DNA of 64,000 nucleotides from the NCBI RefSeq assembly GCF_009797935.1, contig NZ_VOLC01000016.1:1-64000 (forward strand), read 5' to 3'. This stretch comes from Lunatibacter salilacus (GTDB lineage Bacteria > Bacteroidota > Bacteroidia > Cytophagales > Cyclobacteriaceae). The translations under genes and the position numbers were made by a program. Positions 44,264-52,681 of this stretch are shown piece after piece (within the stretch, counting starts at the first letter, position 1; every line of letters begins with the position of its first letter). The notes beneath the pieces are model-generated. The model was not told where the DNA came from, ran no database searches, and saw nothing but the letters and a program-made list of their open reading frames with translations.

Positions 44264-45943
44264 ATGAAACGCCGTGCTTTTGTTCCAAGTATCCTGTCGA
44301 TTGGATTAAGTTTGATCCTATTGACCAACAGTTGTTATTATTACAAACCCGTAGCCCAATCCGTTCCTTCCTATGCCACAGAGGCGAATGTAGAAAAATG
44401 GGAAAATAGAACGTTAATTTTACGGACTGCACAGGGATATTACCTTTTGACAGACTTCAACCTCAATCAACAAGAGGAAAAGCTGCACGCTACGCTTGCA
44501 AAAGTCCCAGCGGAAAACACTATCTATCTTTCTGATTACATGCAAAGATACCGCTACCGCCCAGCTAATAAAGAAGTATTAGAAGAGATCCACCTTCATA
44601 CGGATCTTGGAAATATGGGGGATTTTGGTGACCGGGTGGATATCTCCATGAGCGATATTCAAAGTATCGAAGTAGTCGAACGGGACCGGGCAAGAAGCAC
44701 AACGACTACCATCTTGGCAGTTGCGGGAATTACCGTTGGAGTATTCGCCCTCATTATTGTAATTGCATTACTTACCAAGAGTTCCTGTCCGTTTATCAGT
44801 GTGTATGACGGTGAGAAATACGTTTTACAAGGAGAGACTTTTGGGGGGGCTATTATACCCGCATTGGCTCGTGAGGATTTTTTGCCACTTCCGGACCTTT
44901 CTATCAATAAGGATTTAAAACTGATGATCAGCAATGAATTAAAAGAAAGGCAATATACCGATATGGCGGACCTTATGGTGGTAACCCATAATCGGGATGA
45001 AAAAATATTTATAGATCCATCCGGAAACCTGTTTAAATCAAACACCTTTCATAAACCCTCCCATGCACGATTAAACCATGACCTGGATATGCTCTTCCCT
45101 CTTTCCGAAGTGGATAATGTATCCTGTACATTCAATGATGTCAACCATGATCCCGTAAATGAACTCTATGTAAAATTTGACAATCCTGAATCACAATATC
45201 CCCAAGGATTGCTTCTTTCGCTTAAAAACAACTATTGGTTGGAATATGTGGTTGCGGAATTCTACAGTGCTTTCGGAGACAGGTATTCCAAATTTGTTGC
45301 TAAACAGCGAAAAGGGTCGGGTGAAGAAATCCTCGAATGGATGAATAAGCAGGAAATGATGCTTACTGTTGAGGTAAAAACGGAAGACGGTTGGGAAGTA
45401 GCACAAAAAATTAAGACCATAGGGCCTTTGATGAATCGGGAAGTTCTAATACCGTTGGAAAATATTGCAATTTATGATGATGAGTTGGAGGTAAGGTTGA
45501 GGACAGGGTTTATGTTTTGGGAATTGGACAAAATTGCACTGACAGAATTGGTGCCAATATCAACCGAAAATATGGAAACTATCAAACCAATCACTGCTTT
45601 AGATGAAAAAGACCAAAATGTGCTGTCACCTATATTGGAAAAAGATGGAATTTATATGGAACAATTTGAAGTAGGAAATAGAGCCTATTTGACGTATCGG
45701 TTTGATAATTATAACCCTGATAAAACTTATTCTGCCTTTTTACACACAAAAGGATACTATGAACCTATCCGGGAATTTACAGGCAAGGCAGACCGGAAAT
45801 TTTTGACTCAATTCAGAAACGACGGAATGCTGCCAACCTTCAGTTTGCAACGTTATTTGGAAATAAGCCAAGGTCAGTACCTAACTGAAGAATCGTCGAA
45901 TGGAAGTCCGTGGAGATCAATAAAAAAACGAAACTCAAATTAA
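44264..45943 (+). CDS. Lipoprotein of unknown function with a membrane helix
   Basis: A 559-residue protein. A lipoprotein signal ends in LILLTNSC (Cys about 24). Residues about 28-140 form a small beta domain with NRTLILRTAQGYYLLTDF. A membrane helix (about 148-170; ILAVAGITVGVFALIIVIAL) is followed directly by KSSCPFISVYDGEKYVLQGE and TFGGAIIPALAREDFLPLPD, which I regard as the marker of this uncharacterised family. The remainder (about 215-540) is beta-rich and probably extracytoplasmic (SNELKERQYTDMADLMVV). The radical SAM gene starts 12 bases later. The function is unknown. No enzyme motif was recognised. Confidence 0.75.
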   Translation: MKRRAFVPSILSIGLSLILLTNSCYYYKPVAQSVPSYATEANVEKWENRTLILRTAQGYYLLTDFNLNQQEEKLHATLAKVPAENTIYLSDYMQRYRYRPANKEVLEEIHLHTDLGNMGDFGDRVDISMSDIQSIEVVERDRARSTTTTILAVAGITVGVFALIIVIALLTKSSCPFISVYDGEKYVLQGETFGGAIIPALAREDFLPLPDLSINKDLKLMISNELKERQYTDMADLMVVTHNRDEKIFIDPSGNLFKSNTFHKPSHARLNHDLDMLFPLSEVDNVSCTFNDVNHDPVNELYVKFDNPESQYPQGLLLSLKNNYWLEYVVAEFYSAFGDRYSKFVAKQRKGSGEEILEWMNKQEMMLTVEVKTEDGWEVAQKIKTIGPLMNREVLIPLENIAIYDDELEVRLRTGFMFWELDKIALTELVPISTENMETIKPITALDEKDQNVLSPILEKDGIYMEQFEVGNRAYLTYRFDNYNPDKTYSAFLHTKGYYEPIREFTGKADRKFLTQFRNDGMLPTFSLQRYLEISQGQYLTEESSNGSPWRSIKKRNSN

Positions 45944-45955
45944 AGCTTTTCCAAT

Positions 45956-47101
45956 ATGGCGGATTCTATAAACAGGTCAAGACCTTCCTATTTCATTCAA
46001 ATCGCCCTACGAATGCGGGTAAGGATGCATATAGTATTCTTGGCCTTTAAAGTGTATCGATCAATAAAAAAGGTGAAATTGGTTTTTTCCGAGATTATGA
46101 AAATTGACCGAAAAATCTCGGGAGGCAAGCGGAAATATGTTTTGAAAAACGGAAAATACTGGATAGGGCTATACATGCCTGCGTTTCCATCCAAAAATTT
46201 TGACCGGTATATCCTTTCAGAGATGAATCGATTCGTCCCCCATACATTTGCCGTCAACAATTTTCAACAAGTGAATTTTGCGATAACCACAAAGTGCCCC
46301 ATGCGCTGTGAACATTGTTTTGAGTGGGACAACTTGAACCTTCACGAAACATTCACGAAGGATGAACTCAAAAATGTAATTTCTAAACTGCAGGCAAGAG
46401 GTTTGGGCCATATTTCATTAAGCGGAGGTGAGCCCATGGTCCGGTTCAATGATATGCTTGAATTAATTGGGGATGCGGATAAAAGTACAGCATTTTGGGT
46501 TCTTACATCGGGTTTTAACCTCGATTTCTCACGTGCCCAAAAATTAAAACAAGCAGGGGCTACCGGCGTAATCGTAAGTCTGGATGATATTACTCCTGAA
46601 AAACACAATAGGTTTAGAGGACACAATCAGGCGTATCAGTTGGCTACCAAGGCTGCCCAGGCAACAAATCAGGCAGGATTGATGCTGGCAATATCGGTTT
46701 GCGTATTACGTGAAAATGCAAACGCCGCTTTTTTGACCTCACATGCCGAAGCAGCCACTGCTATGGGTGCAGATTTTATACAATGGTTGGAACCCAAAGC
46801 AGAAGGAAATTTCAGGGGAAAAGATGTTACCTTAAGCACAGAGCAGATAATCGAAATGGAAAAGTCATTTTTAAGCCTGAATCATGATGCCCAATACCTT
46901 CATATTGCCCCCATCATGTACCACGGATATTATCAACGGAGGCTTGGTTGTCTTTCTGCGGGCAAGTCCAGTTTTTATGTAGATAGCAGAGGGATGGTTC
47001 ATTCATGTCCATTCTGCCACTCTTCTGATTATCAAATTATGGACTGGCTGAACAATGCCGATCCAAAAATGAATAAAATATCTGCATGCCCTTCGTATTG
47101 A
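45956..47101 (+). CDS. Radical SAM protein, SPASM-like C-terminus
   Basis: A 381-residue radical SAM enzyme. The cluster motif CPMRCEHC (CxxxCxxC, about 113-120) follows VNFAITTK. LSGGEPMVRF is the SAM-binding GGE motif, and WVLTSGFNLD and VIVSLDDITPEKHNRFRG are typical barrel strands. The C-terminal LGCLSAGKSSFYVDSRGMVH plus SCPFCHSS resembles a twitch/SPASM region binding an additional cluster. An N-terminal extension of about 100 residues is basic. It may modify a peptide or protein. The gene lies 12 bases after the lipoprotein gene in the same operon, so the lipoprotein is a possible substrate or partner (inference). Confidence 0.82.
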   Translation: MADSINRSRPSYFIQIALRMRVRMHIVFLAFKVYRSIKKVKLVFSEIMKIDRKISGGKRKYVLKNGKYWIGLYMPAFPSKNFDRYILSEMNRFVPHTFAVNNFQQVNFAITTKCPMRCEHCFEWDNLNLHETFTKDELKNVISKLQARGLGHISLSGGEPMVRFNDMLELIGDADKSTAFWVLTSGFNLDFSRAQKLKQAGATGVIVSLDDITPEKHNRFRGHNQAYQLATKAAQATNQAGLMLAISVCVLRENANAAFLTSHAEAATAMGADFIQWLEPKAEGNFRGKDVTLSTEQIIEMEKSFLSLNHDAQYLHIAPIMYHGYYQRRLGCLSAGKSSFYVDSRGMVHSCPFCHSSDYQIMDWLNNADPKMNKISACPSY

Positions 47102-47435
47102 ATTTCATGTATGTGGACGGGTGTATACTTTAGGGACTCTTCAAGGCATTCTGCCAAACATAAAAACAGGTAAATTAAGTAAGATAGATGATAAATAATA
47201 CCATGATCACAACAAAAATCATTAAGGCCCAATCCCATCCCTTAAATTGAAAAAACTTTTGAAGACTCATAATTTAATAGACTATTGAACTCTAAAAATC
47301 AAAATAATATTGCGATTATTGGGGTTGAAATTGTTCAAATAGTTAGTCATAAATGTTCATTTTGCAAAGAAAATAAACTGTTTCAAGGGGTAGGTTAGTT
47401 CTCTTTAGGATTAAATATTAGTAAGTTTTCAAAGT
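47102..47435. other. Intergenic region between convergent operons
   Basis: 334 bp between the radical SAM stop and the HTCS stop. Apart from the possible 31-codon gene I see two TGTTCA words at 47332 and 47353, 21 bases apart, and no clear terminator. Confidence 0.45.
47175..47270 (-). CDS. Possible 31-residue membrane peptide
   Basis: From an ATG at 47270 the minus strand encodes MSLQKFFQFKGWDWALMI followed by FVVIMVLFIIYLT and TAA. It is an amphipathic N-terminus with Lys/Trp/Asp and one membrane helix of about 17 residues. This is a plausible small membrane protein, but the evidence is composition alone. Confidence 0.35.
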   Translation of the reverse strand: MSLQKFFQFKGWDWALMIFVVIMVLFIIYLT

Positions 47436-50400
47436 TCATAAAATTGTACTTTCATTTTTCATAGTAGTGCCATTTTCACTCTCAGCCATAAACTCCCGTG
47501 GAGACTTGCCGAAAAAAAGCTTGAAAGATTTGCTGAAATATTTAGGATCACTAAAACCAACCCGATAGGCGACATCGGCTATCGTTGCTTCTCTCTCGCA
47601 TAATAACAACGATGCTTTTTTCAGCCTTACCCTATTAATAATTTCAATAACATTCAAATCGGTCAGCTGTTTTAATTTTCTGTAAAGCACAGGTCTACTT
47701 AATCCCAAAAGGTGGGCTAGCCTATTGACATTGAAATCATCTTCGCCAACATTGATTTCGATGATTTCTACAACTTGTCTTAAAAAGTTACTTATTGGTG
47801 ATTCCTGGGTTTCCAGTGTCGGATGAAGTAAATAATCACGCATGAATTTCTTCTTAAAGTTATCCCGATTACGAATAATATTGGCAACTTTTAGCTTCAA
47901 TATTTCTAATTGGAAAGGTTTGGTAATATAATCGTCACTTCCGCTTTCCAATCCAAGTACCATGTTGTCATGGGAAGATTTTGCAGTAAGCAAGATTACT
48001 GGAATGTGGTTGGTCTGAATGTCCCCTTTAATCAAACCCAACAGCGAAATTCCATCCCGGTTAGGCATCATGACATCGCTGATAACGATATCAGGCAAGG
48101 ATTTTTGGGCCATTACCCATCCCTTTTCACCATCTTGGGCTTCTAATATGTTATATGAATTAAGGCTGTTAACTATAATTCGCCTTAAATCATTATTATC
48201 CTCTACCACCAAAATAGTGATCTCATGAATTGTTTTAGGTTGATTAATATCTAATACTGTATTGTTTGGGAAACACTGCATAGCAGTTTGTACATCAATC
48301 ATTCCCTCAATATTGCCTTTATCCCTCTGATAGTTTTCTTCACTAACCCCACCAAACGAAGGATTTGAATCCAATTGCCGAGTCCCTAATGGGAGAATGA
48401 CTGTAAATGTTGTTTTAATCTCCTTTGCCTTAATATTTAAACTTTTGGCATAAATTTCACCTCCGTGGGAGTTCACAATCGATTTAGCTAAAGCGAGACC
48501 CAACCCTGAACCGCTACTATTTCCTTTAAGATTACCCGCCTGATAAAAGCTTTCAAAAATTTTATCAATTTCATTTGGCGGGATGCCTACACCGTTATCG
48601 GAAACATTGATTTTCACATATCCTTCTACATATTGATCTGTTGGCGTACCTTTATCTAATGCCACGACAATTTTACCATTTTCAGCTGTATATTTAAAAG
48701 CGTTGGAAAGCAAATTAACAATCACCTTCTCAATCAAATCACGATCAACAAAAACTTCAATATTATTTTCAATTGAAGTGAATATTAGGGATATTTTGTT
48801 TTTTCTAGAATAATAACTAAAGCTGACTGTCACGTCCTCAACCATCTCAACTATGTTTTGAGAGGAAATTTTTAGCGGTGACAGCCCACTTTCCTGCTTT
48901 CGGAAATCCATCAATTGATTAACTAATTTTAGTAGCCTATTAGCATTATCTTTCACAGTGTTTAATAAAAAGCGACCTTCCTCTGAAAATGTATTTTCTT
49001 TAATTAACTGTTGAATAGGAGTCAAAATCAGTGTTAGGGGGGTTCTAAATTCATGAGAAATATTGGTGAAAAAATTTAATTTAACTTCATTAAGTTCATC
49101 CTGGCGCAATTTCTCCAAGTGTTCCAGTTGTAGATCATGTTCCAGCTTGGTCCTAATTTTTATAAAATTCAATAAGATTAAAATTGACCCTAGAACGATG
49201 CAACCGTAAATCGTATACGCCCACCACGTTTTCCACGGAGGAGGAAGTACTTTTATTTTTAGAATTGTAGGCTTCTCATTCCAAACACCGTCATTATTCG
49301 CGCCTTTCAAAAAAAGAGTATAGTTGCCTGCGTTTAAGTTTGTGTAAGTAGCTGAGGGATGGTTAACATAATTCCAATCATCCTCAAATCCTTCCAATTT
49401 AAAAGCGTATTGGTTTTTATCCGGGAACATGTAGTTTAATACCGCAAAATCCACCGTAAAAATATTTTGACTGTGGGATAAAGTAATACTTTCTGTTTCC
49501 GAAATGTGTTGCTTTAGTAGACCGGATTCTTGGGGCATAACAGATTTATTAAATAACTTAAGATCCGTCATCACCACGGGCGGCCTAAATAAATTGGTTT
49601 TTAAACTGTCTGGATGGAATATAGTTAAGCCCTGTGAGCTACCAAAGGCAATTTCCCCACCCTTTAAACTCGCGTATGATCCAACTACAAATTCATTCCC
49701 AATGATGCCATCCATTTTTTCATAATTCTTCACCAGACCTAAACCTGGATTGAATTTGGAGATCCCATTGTTAGTACTCAACCATAAATTTCCATGCATA
49801 TCTTCTGTGATCCCAAAAATGTTATTACCAGGCAGTCCATCTTTTGATGAGAAATGGGTGAATTTCTTATTTTTTGGCTCAAATAAATTTAGCCCATTAC
49901 TATAAGTACCTATCCATATCCTTCGGGATTTATCCTCAAAAATACTTACAACCATATCCCCGCTGATCCTAGTTGAGTCTGATAAAGAAAATCGGAAAAC
50001 TTCAAATTTATTTTCACCCCTCCACTTAACATTGACACCGTTTTCTGTACCTACCCAAAGGTTTTCTTGGCTATCCATCAGCAAGCAACGCACGTAATCA
50101 GAACTAATGCGACTTTCAATGTTTTTTGAAGTATTGTAAAGGATGAATTCATTAGATTCCGGACTTTGCAAATAATTTAGTCCACCACCATGTGTGCCAA
50201 ACCATATGCCCCCGTCTTTGTCTTCCTCAATGGCATATATACTATTATCGGATAATGAATGGGGATTTGAAGGTTCATTTTTAATTTGAATAAATTTATC
50301 AGCATCTTTTTTTAGCAGATTTAATCCACCTAAATAGGTTCCTACCCACAAATTTCCCTCTTTATCTAGCTCTAATGTTTTTATGCTATTATGGCTGAGG

Positions 50401-51680
50401 CTGTTAGGCATCGAAGGGTCGTGCACAAAAGATGTAATAAAACCAGTTTTTCTGTCAAGTAAATTGAGTCCTCCACCGTCTGTTCCAATCCAAATTTTAT
50501 TAGAATCTGTTTCTGCAATACAGCTTACAACCTGATGACTTATACTATTTGTATAAGAAGAATAGGTGTAGTTTTCGAAGTTAGGGTGGTGAGGATAATA
50601 AATATTTGCTCCGCCAAAATAGGTCCCTATCCAAATGCCTCCATTCTTGTCTTGATAAATGGATCTTATCGAATTATGGGAAATAGAATTCGGATCATCC
50701 TGATCTGCCAAAAACTGATAGCATTCTTTATTTTCTGAAAAATAGCTCAAACCTTTGAAAGTGCCCACCCAATACCCTCCGTTCCTATCTTTTAAGATAG
50801 ACCTAATTTCATTATCTGCCAAACAGGTGGATGATTTTGAATCCACCGTTAGGTAGGAAAATGTATGGTTCTCTTGATCATAAATATTAATTCCACCATT
50901 TTTAGTGCCTATCCAATATTCATTTTCTCCGACTTCCTGAATAGCAGTGATATTTTCGTCATTTAATGCCGTTCCCTGGGGACCGTTAAAAAAAGCATTT
51001 TCAAATTCCAGGGTAAAATTATATTGGTCAACAATTTTCAGTTTGGTTTGAAATAAACCAATTTCACTTCCTAACCAAAGGTAGCCATCTTTATCTTCAT
51101 AAACGCATTGAACGGAACTACTCGGGACATCAGCTTTCTCAAAAAGATCTTGATGAAAAATCAATCTTGGTGTCAGACTCTCATCTGCAATAACAAACAA
51201 TCCGAAACTACTTGCGACGAAAACCCTGCCCATTCGGTCCTCGCTTATAGAAAAAATTATCGGTTCTCCTTTGCTTTCCGATCCGGGTGGATCAGGTAAA
51301 GTAATCAGTCTAAATTTTTCCGATTTTGGGTCAAACAGATTTAAACCTGTGTAGGTCCCTACCCAAAAATTTTTCTTGCTATCTTCAAATAATGAAATTA
51401 CATAGTTGTCAGACAGTGAAAGAGAATCCCCAGGTTCTGTCCTGTATATTGTAAAATTTCTCGTGTCGTATTTGTTTAACCCGTCCCGTGTACCGATCCA
51501 AATTAATCCTTTATGGTCTTGGAAAATTGAAAACACGCTACCTTGGGATAATCCGTCTTCGACAGTTAAATCGGTGAATTTGAATGTTCTTAATTGGGAA
51601 CATGCCTCCTGATCCCAACTAGCTATCATCCAAATCAGAATGGACATCAAAATATAATCGGAAATTTTGGGTTTTATCAC
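47436..51680 (-). CDS. Hybrid two-component system regulator (HTCS)
   Basis: A 1414-residue canonical HTCS. In order: signal peptide (1-30); two seven-bladed beta-propellers with repeated GxIWIGT/DGLN blades (about 35-720); Y_Y_Y domain (about 735-800); membrane helix (about 822-845); HisKA with SHEFRTPLTLI (about 875); HATPase with LLSNAFKYT, DNGVGIPP and SGSGLGLALAKS; receiver with ISDVMMPNRDG (Asp about 1203), LLTAKSS and TKPF; AraC DNA-binding domain (about 1290-1400). It senses an oligosaccharide in the periplasm and activates the polysaccharide utilisation genes upstream. The start is a GTG at 51680, which keeps the basic signal-peptide N-terminus; an ATG lies at 51647. All phosphorelay residues are intact, unlike the relative at 7549. 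Confidence 0.93.
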   Translation of the reverse strand: MIKPKISDYILMSILIWMIASWDQEACSQLRTFKFTDLTVEDGLSQGSVFSIFQDHKGLIWIGTRDGLNKYDTRNFTIYRTEPGDSLSLSDNYVISLFEDSKKNFWVGTYTGLNLFDPKSEKFRLITLPDPPGSESKGEPIIFSISEDRMGRVFVASSFGLFVIADESLTPRLIFHQDLFEKADVPSSSVQCVYEDKDGYLWLGSEIGLFQTKLKIVDQYNFTLEFENAFFNGPQGTALNDENITAIQEVGENEYWIGTKNGGINIYDQENHTFSYLTVDSKSSTCLADNEIRSILKDRNGGYWVGTFKGLSYFSENKECYQFLADQDDPNSISHNSIRSIYQDKNGGIWIGTYFGGANIYYPHHPNFENYTYSSYTNSISHQVVSCIAETDSNKIWIGTDGGGLNLLDRKTGFITSFVHDPSMPNSLSHNSIKTLELDKEGNLWVGTYLGGLNLLKKDADKFIQIKNEPSNPHSLSDNSIYAIEEDKDGGIWFGTHGGGLNYLQSPESNEFILYNTSKNIESRISSDYVRCLLMDSQENLWVGTENGVNVKWRGENKFEVFRFSLSDSTRISGDMVVSIFEDKSRRIWIGTYSNGLNLFEPKNKKFTHFSSKDGLPGNNIFGITEDMHGNLWLSTNNGISKFNPGLGLVKNYEKMDGIIGNEFVVGSYASLKGGEIAFGSSQGLTIFHPDSLKTNLFRPPVVMTDLKLFNKSVMPQESGLLKQHISETESITLSHSQNIFTVDFAVLNYMFPDKNQYAFKLEGFEDDWNYVNHPSATYTNLNAGNYTLFLKGANNDGVWNEKPTILKIKVLPPPWKTWWAYTIYGCIVLGSILILLNFIKIRTKLEHDLQLEHLEKLRQDELNEVKLNFFTNISHEFRTPLTLILTPIQQLIKENTFSEEGRFLLNTVKDNANRLLKLVNQLMDFRKQESGLSPLKISSQNIVEMVEDVTVSFSYYSRKNKISLIFTSIENNIEVFVDRDLIEKVIVNLLSNAFKYTAENGKIVVALDKGTPTDQYVEGYVKINVSDNGVGIPPNEIDKIFESFYQAGNLKGNSSGSGLGLALAKSIVNSHGGEIYAKSLNIKAKEIKTTFTVILPLGTRQLDSNPSFGGVSEENYQRDKGNIEGMIDVQTAMQCFPNNTVLDINQPKTIHEITILVVEDNNDLRRIIVNSLNSYNILEAQDGEKGWVMAQKSLPDIVISDVMMPNRDGISLLGLIKGDIQTNHIPVILLTAKSSHDNMVLGLESGSDDYITKPFQLEILKLKVANIIRNRDNFKKKFMRDYLLHPTLETQESPISNFLRQVVEIIEINVGEDDFNVNRLAHLLGLSRPVLYRKLKQLTDLNVIEIINRVRLKKASLLLCEREATIADVAYRVGFSDPKYFSKSFKLFFGKSPREFMAESENGTTMKNESTIL

Positions 51681-51773
51681 ATTATGAATTTAGTCAATAA
51701 TTCTTTTACTTCAAATTGAAATGATTTATTCCTTCAATGGTATGCTTAACTGGGGGTACGATGCTTCTCTCCA

Positions 51774-52631
51774 CTAATCAAAATAGAGCTGTTGATATTT
51801 TAATGGGCTTATTCCAATAATTCTTTTGAAGGATTTGAAAAATGAAGCAAAATTATTGAATCCGGATTCTAACGCCACCATCTGAATATTGGTTTGGTTC
51901 TTAATTAACAGATGACAAGCATGATTCACTCTGATGTCATTCACCATTTCTGTATAGGTGATTCCTGTATTGGACTTAAAAAATCGACAGAAGTAATTAG
52001 GACATAGGTTGGCCACATCCGCTATTTCCCCAAGTTCAATTTTTCTTTTGAAATTCTCCCGAATAAAAGAATAAATCAGCTGAATTCTTCGATCAGTTAA
52101 GTTAAAATTTTTAAAAACGCCTAATGTTGACAACATATTAATTTCCTTAGAACAAGATATTAGCGTTAAGATTTCTAAGAGAATAACAATCCTTTTTGTA
52201 CCCACAGAATTATTAATCAATTGCATTGACTGCCCGATTTTTCGTCTTGTAGTACCTGTTATTTCAATACCTCTCCGAGAATGCAATAAAACGGACTTGA
52301 TAGCCTTGTTTTCAGGCAAATTTAAGAAATCATTCCCCCAAAAATCCTCTTTGAAATGCAAAACCGTAATCTTTGGCTTGTATTTAGAGCTTTTCTCTTT
52401 TGGGGGAATGTCATCAAATTTCCAAAAATGGGATAACCCAGGGCCTATTAATACCATTTTACCCTTTCGGAAATTACCTATTCTGTTTCCTATAATCTGA
52501 CGTCCCCCAACATTATGAATATGGATCAATTCGACTGCGGTATTAGAGTAGGGAAAGTTACAATTTCTTACAATTGGAACATCCATTACATCAATAGAAT
52601 GCAAGGAGTTATTCAATCTGCTAGGGAACAT
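51774..52631 (-). CDS. AraC family transcriptional regulator
   Basis: A 285-residue AraC regulator. The N-terminal part (about 20-110) is a cupin-like sensor with AVELIHIHNVGGR and VLIGPGLSHFWKF. The C-terminal 100 residues contain the AraC double HTH with LGEIADVANLCPNYFCRFF and MVALESGFNNFASFFKSF. It lies 50 bases after GH31 and 93 bases before the HTCS gene on the same strand, so it is a second regulator in this locus. Start is the ATG at 52631. Confidence 0.9.
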   Translation of the reverse strand: MFPSRLNNSLHSIDVMDVPIVRNCNFPYSNTAVELIHIHNVGGRQIIGNRIGNFRKGKMVLIGPGLSHFWKFDDIPPKEKSSKYKPKITVLHFKEDFWGNDFLNLPENKAIKSVLLHSRRGIEITGTTRRKIGQSMQLINNSVGTKRIVILLEILTLISCSKEINMLSTLGVFKNFNLTDRRIQLIYSFIRENFKRKIELGEIADVANLCPNYFCRFFKSNTGITYTEMVNDIRVNHACHLLIKNQTNIQMVALESGFNNFASFFKSFKRIIGISPLKYQQLYFD

Positions 52632-52681
52632 TGGAATCGACTTTTTAAATCATTCAATACATTCTTTATTTTGTTATGAAA

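Noticed and set aside
47332-47358. Two TGTTCA words 21 bp apart, similar to the susC upstream repeats
   Set aside because: Only six bases are shared and the site is downstream of the HTCS stop with no promoter to control; kept only as a note.
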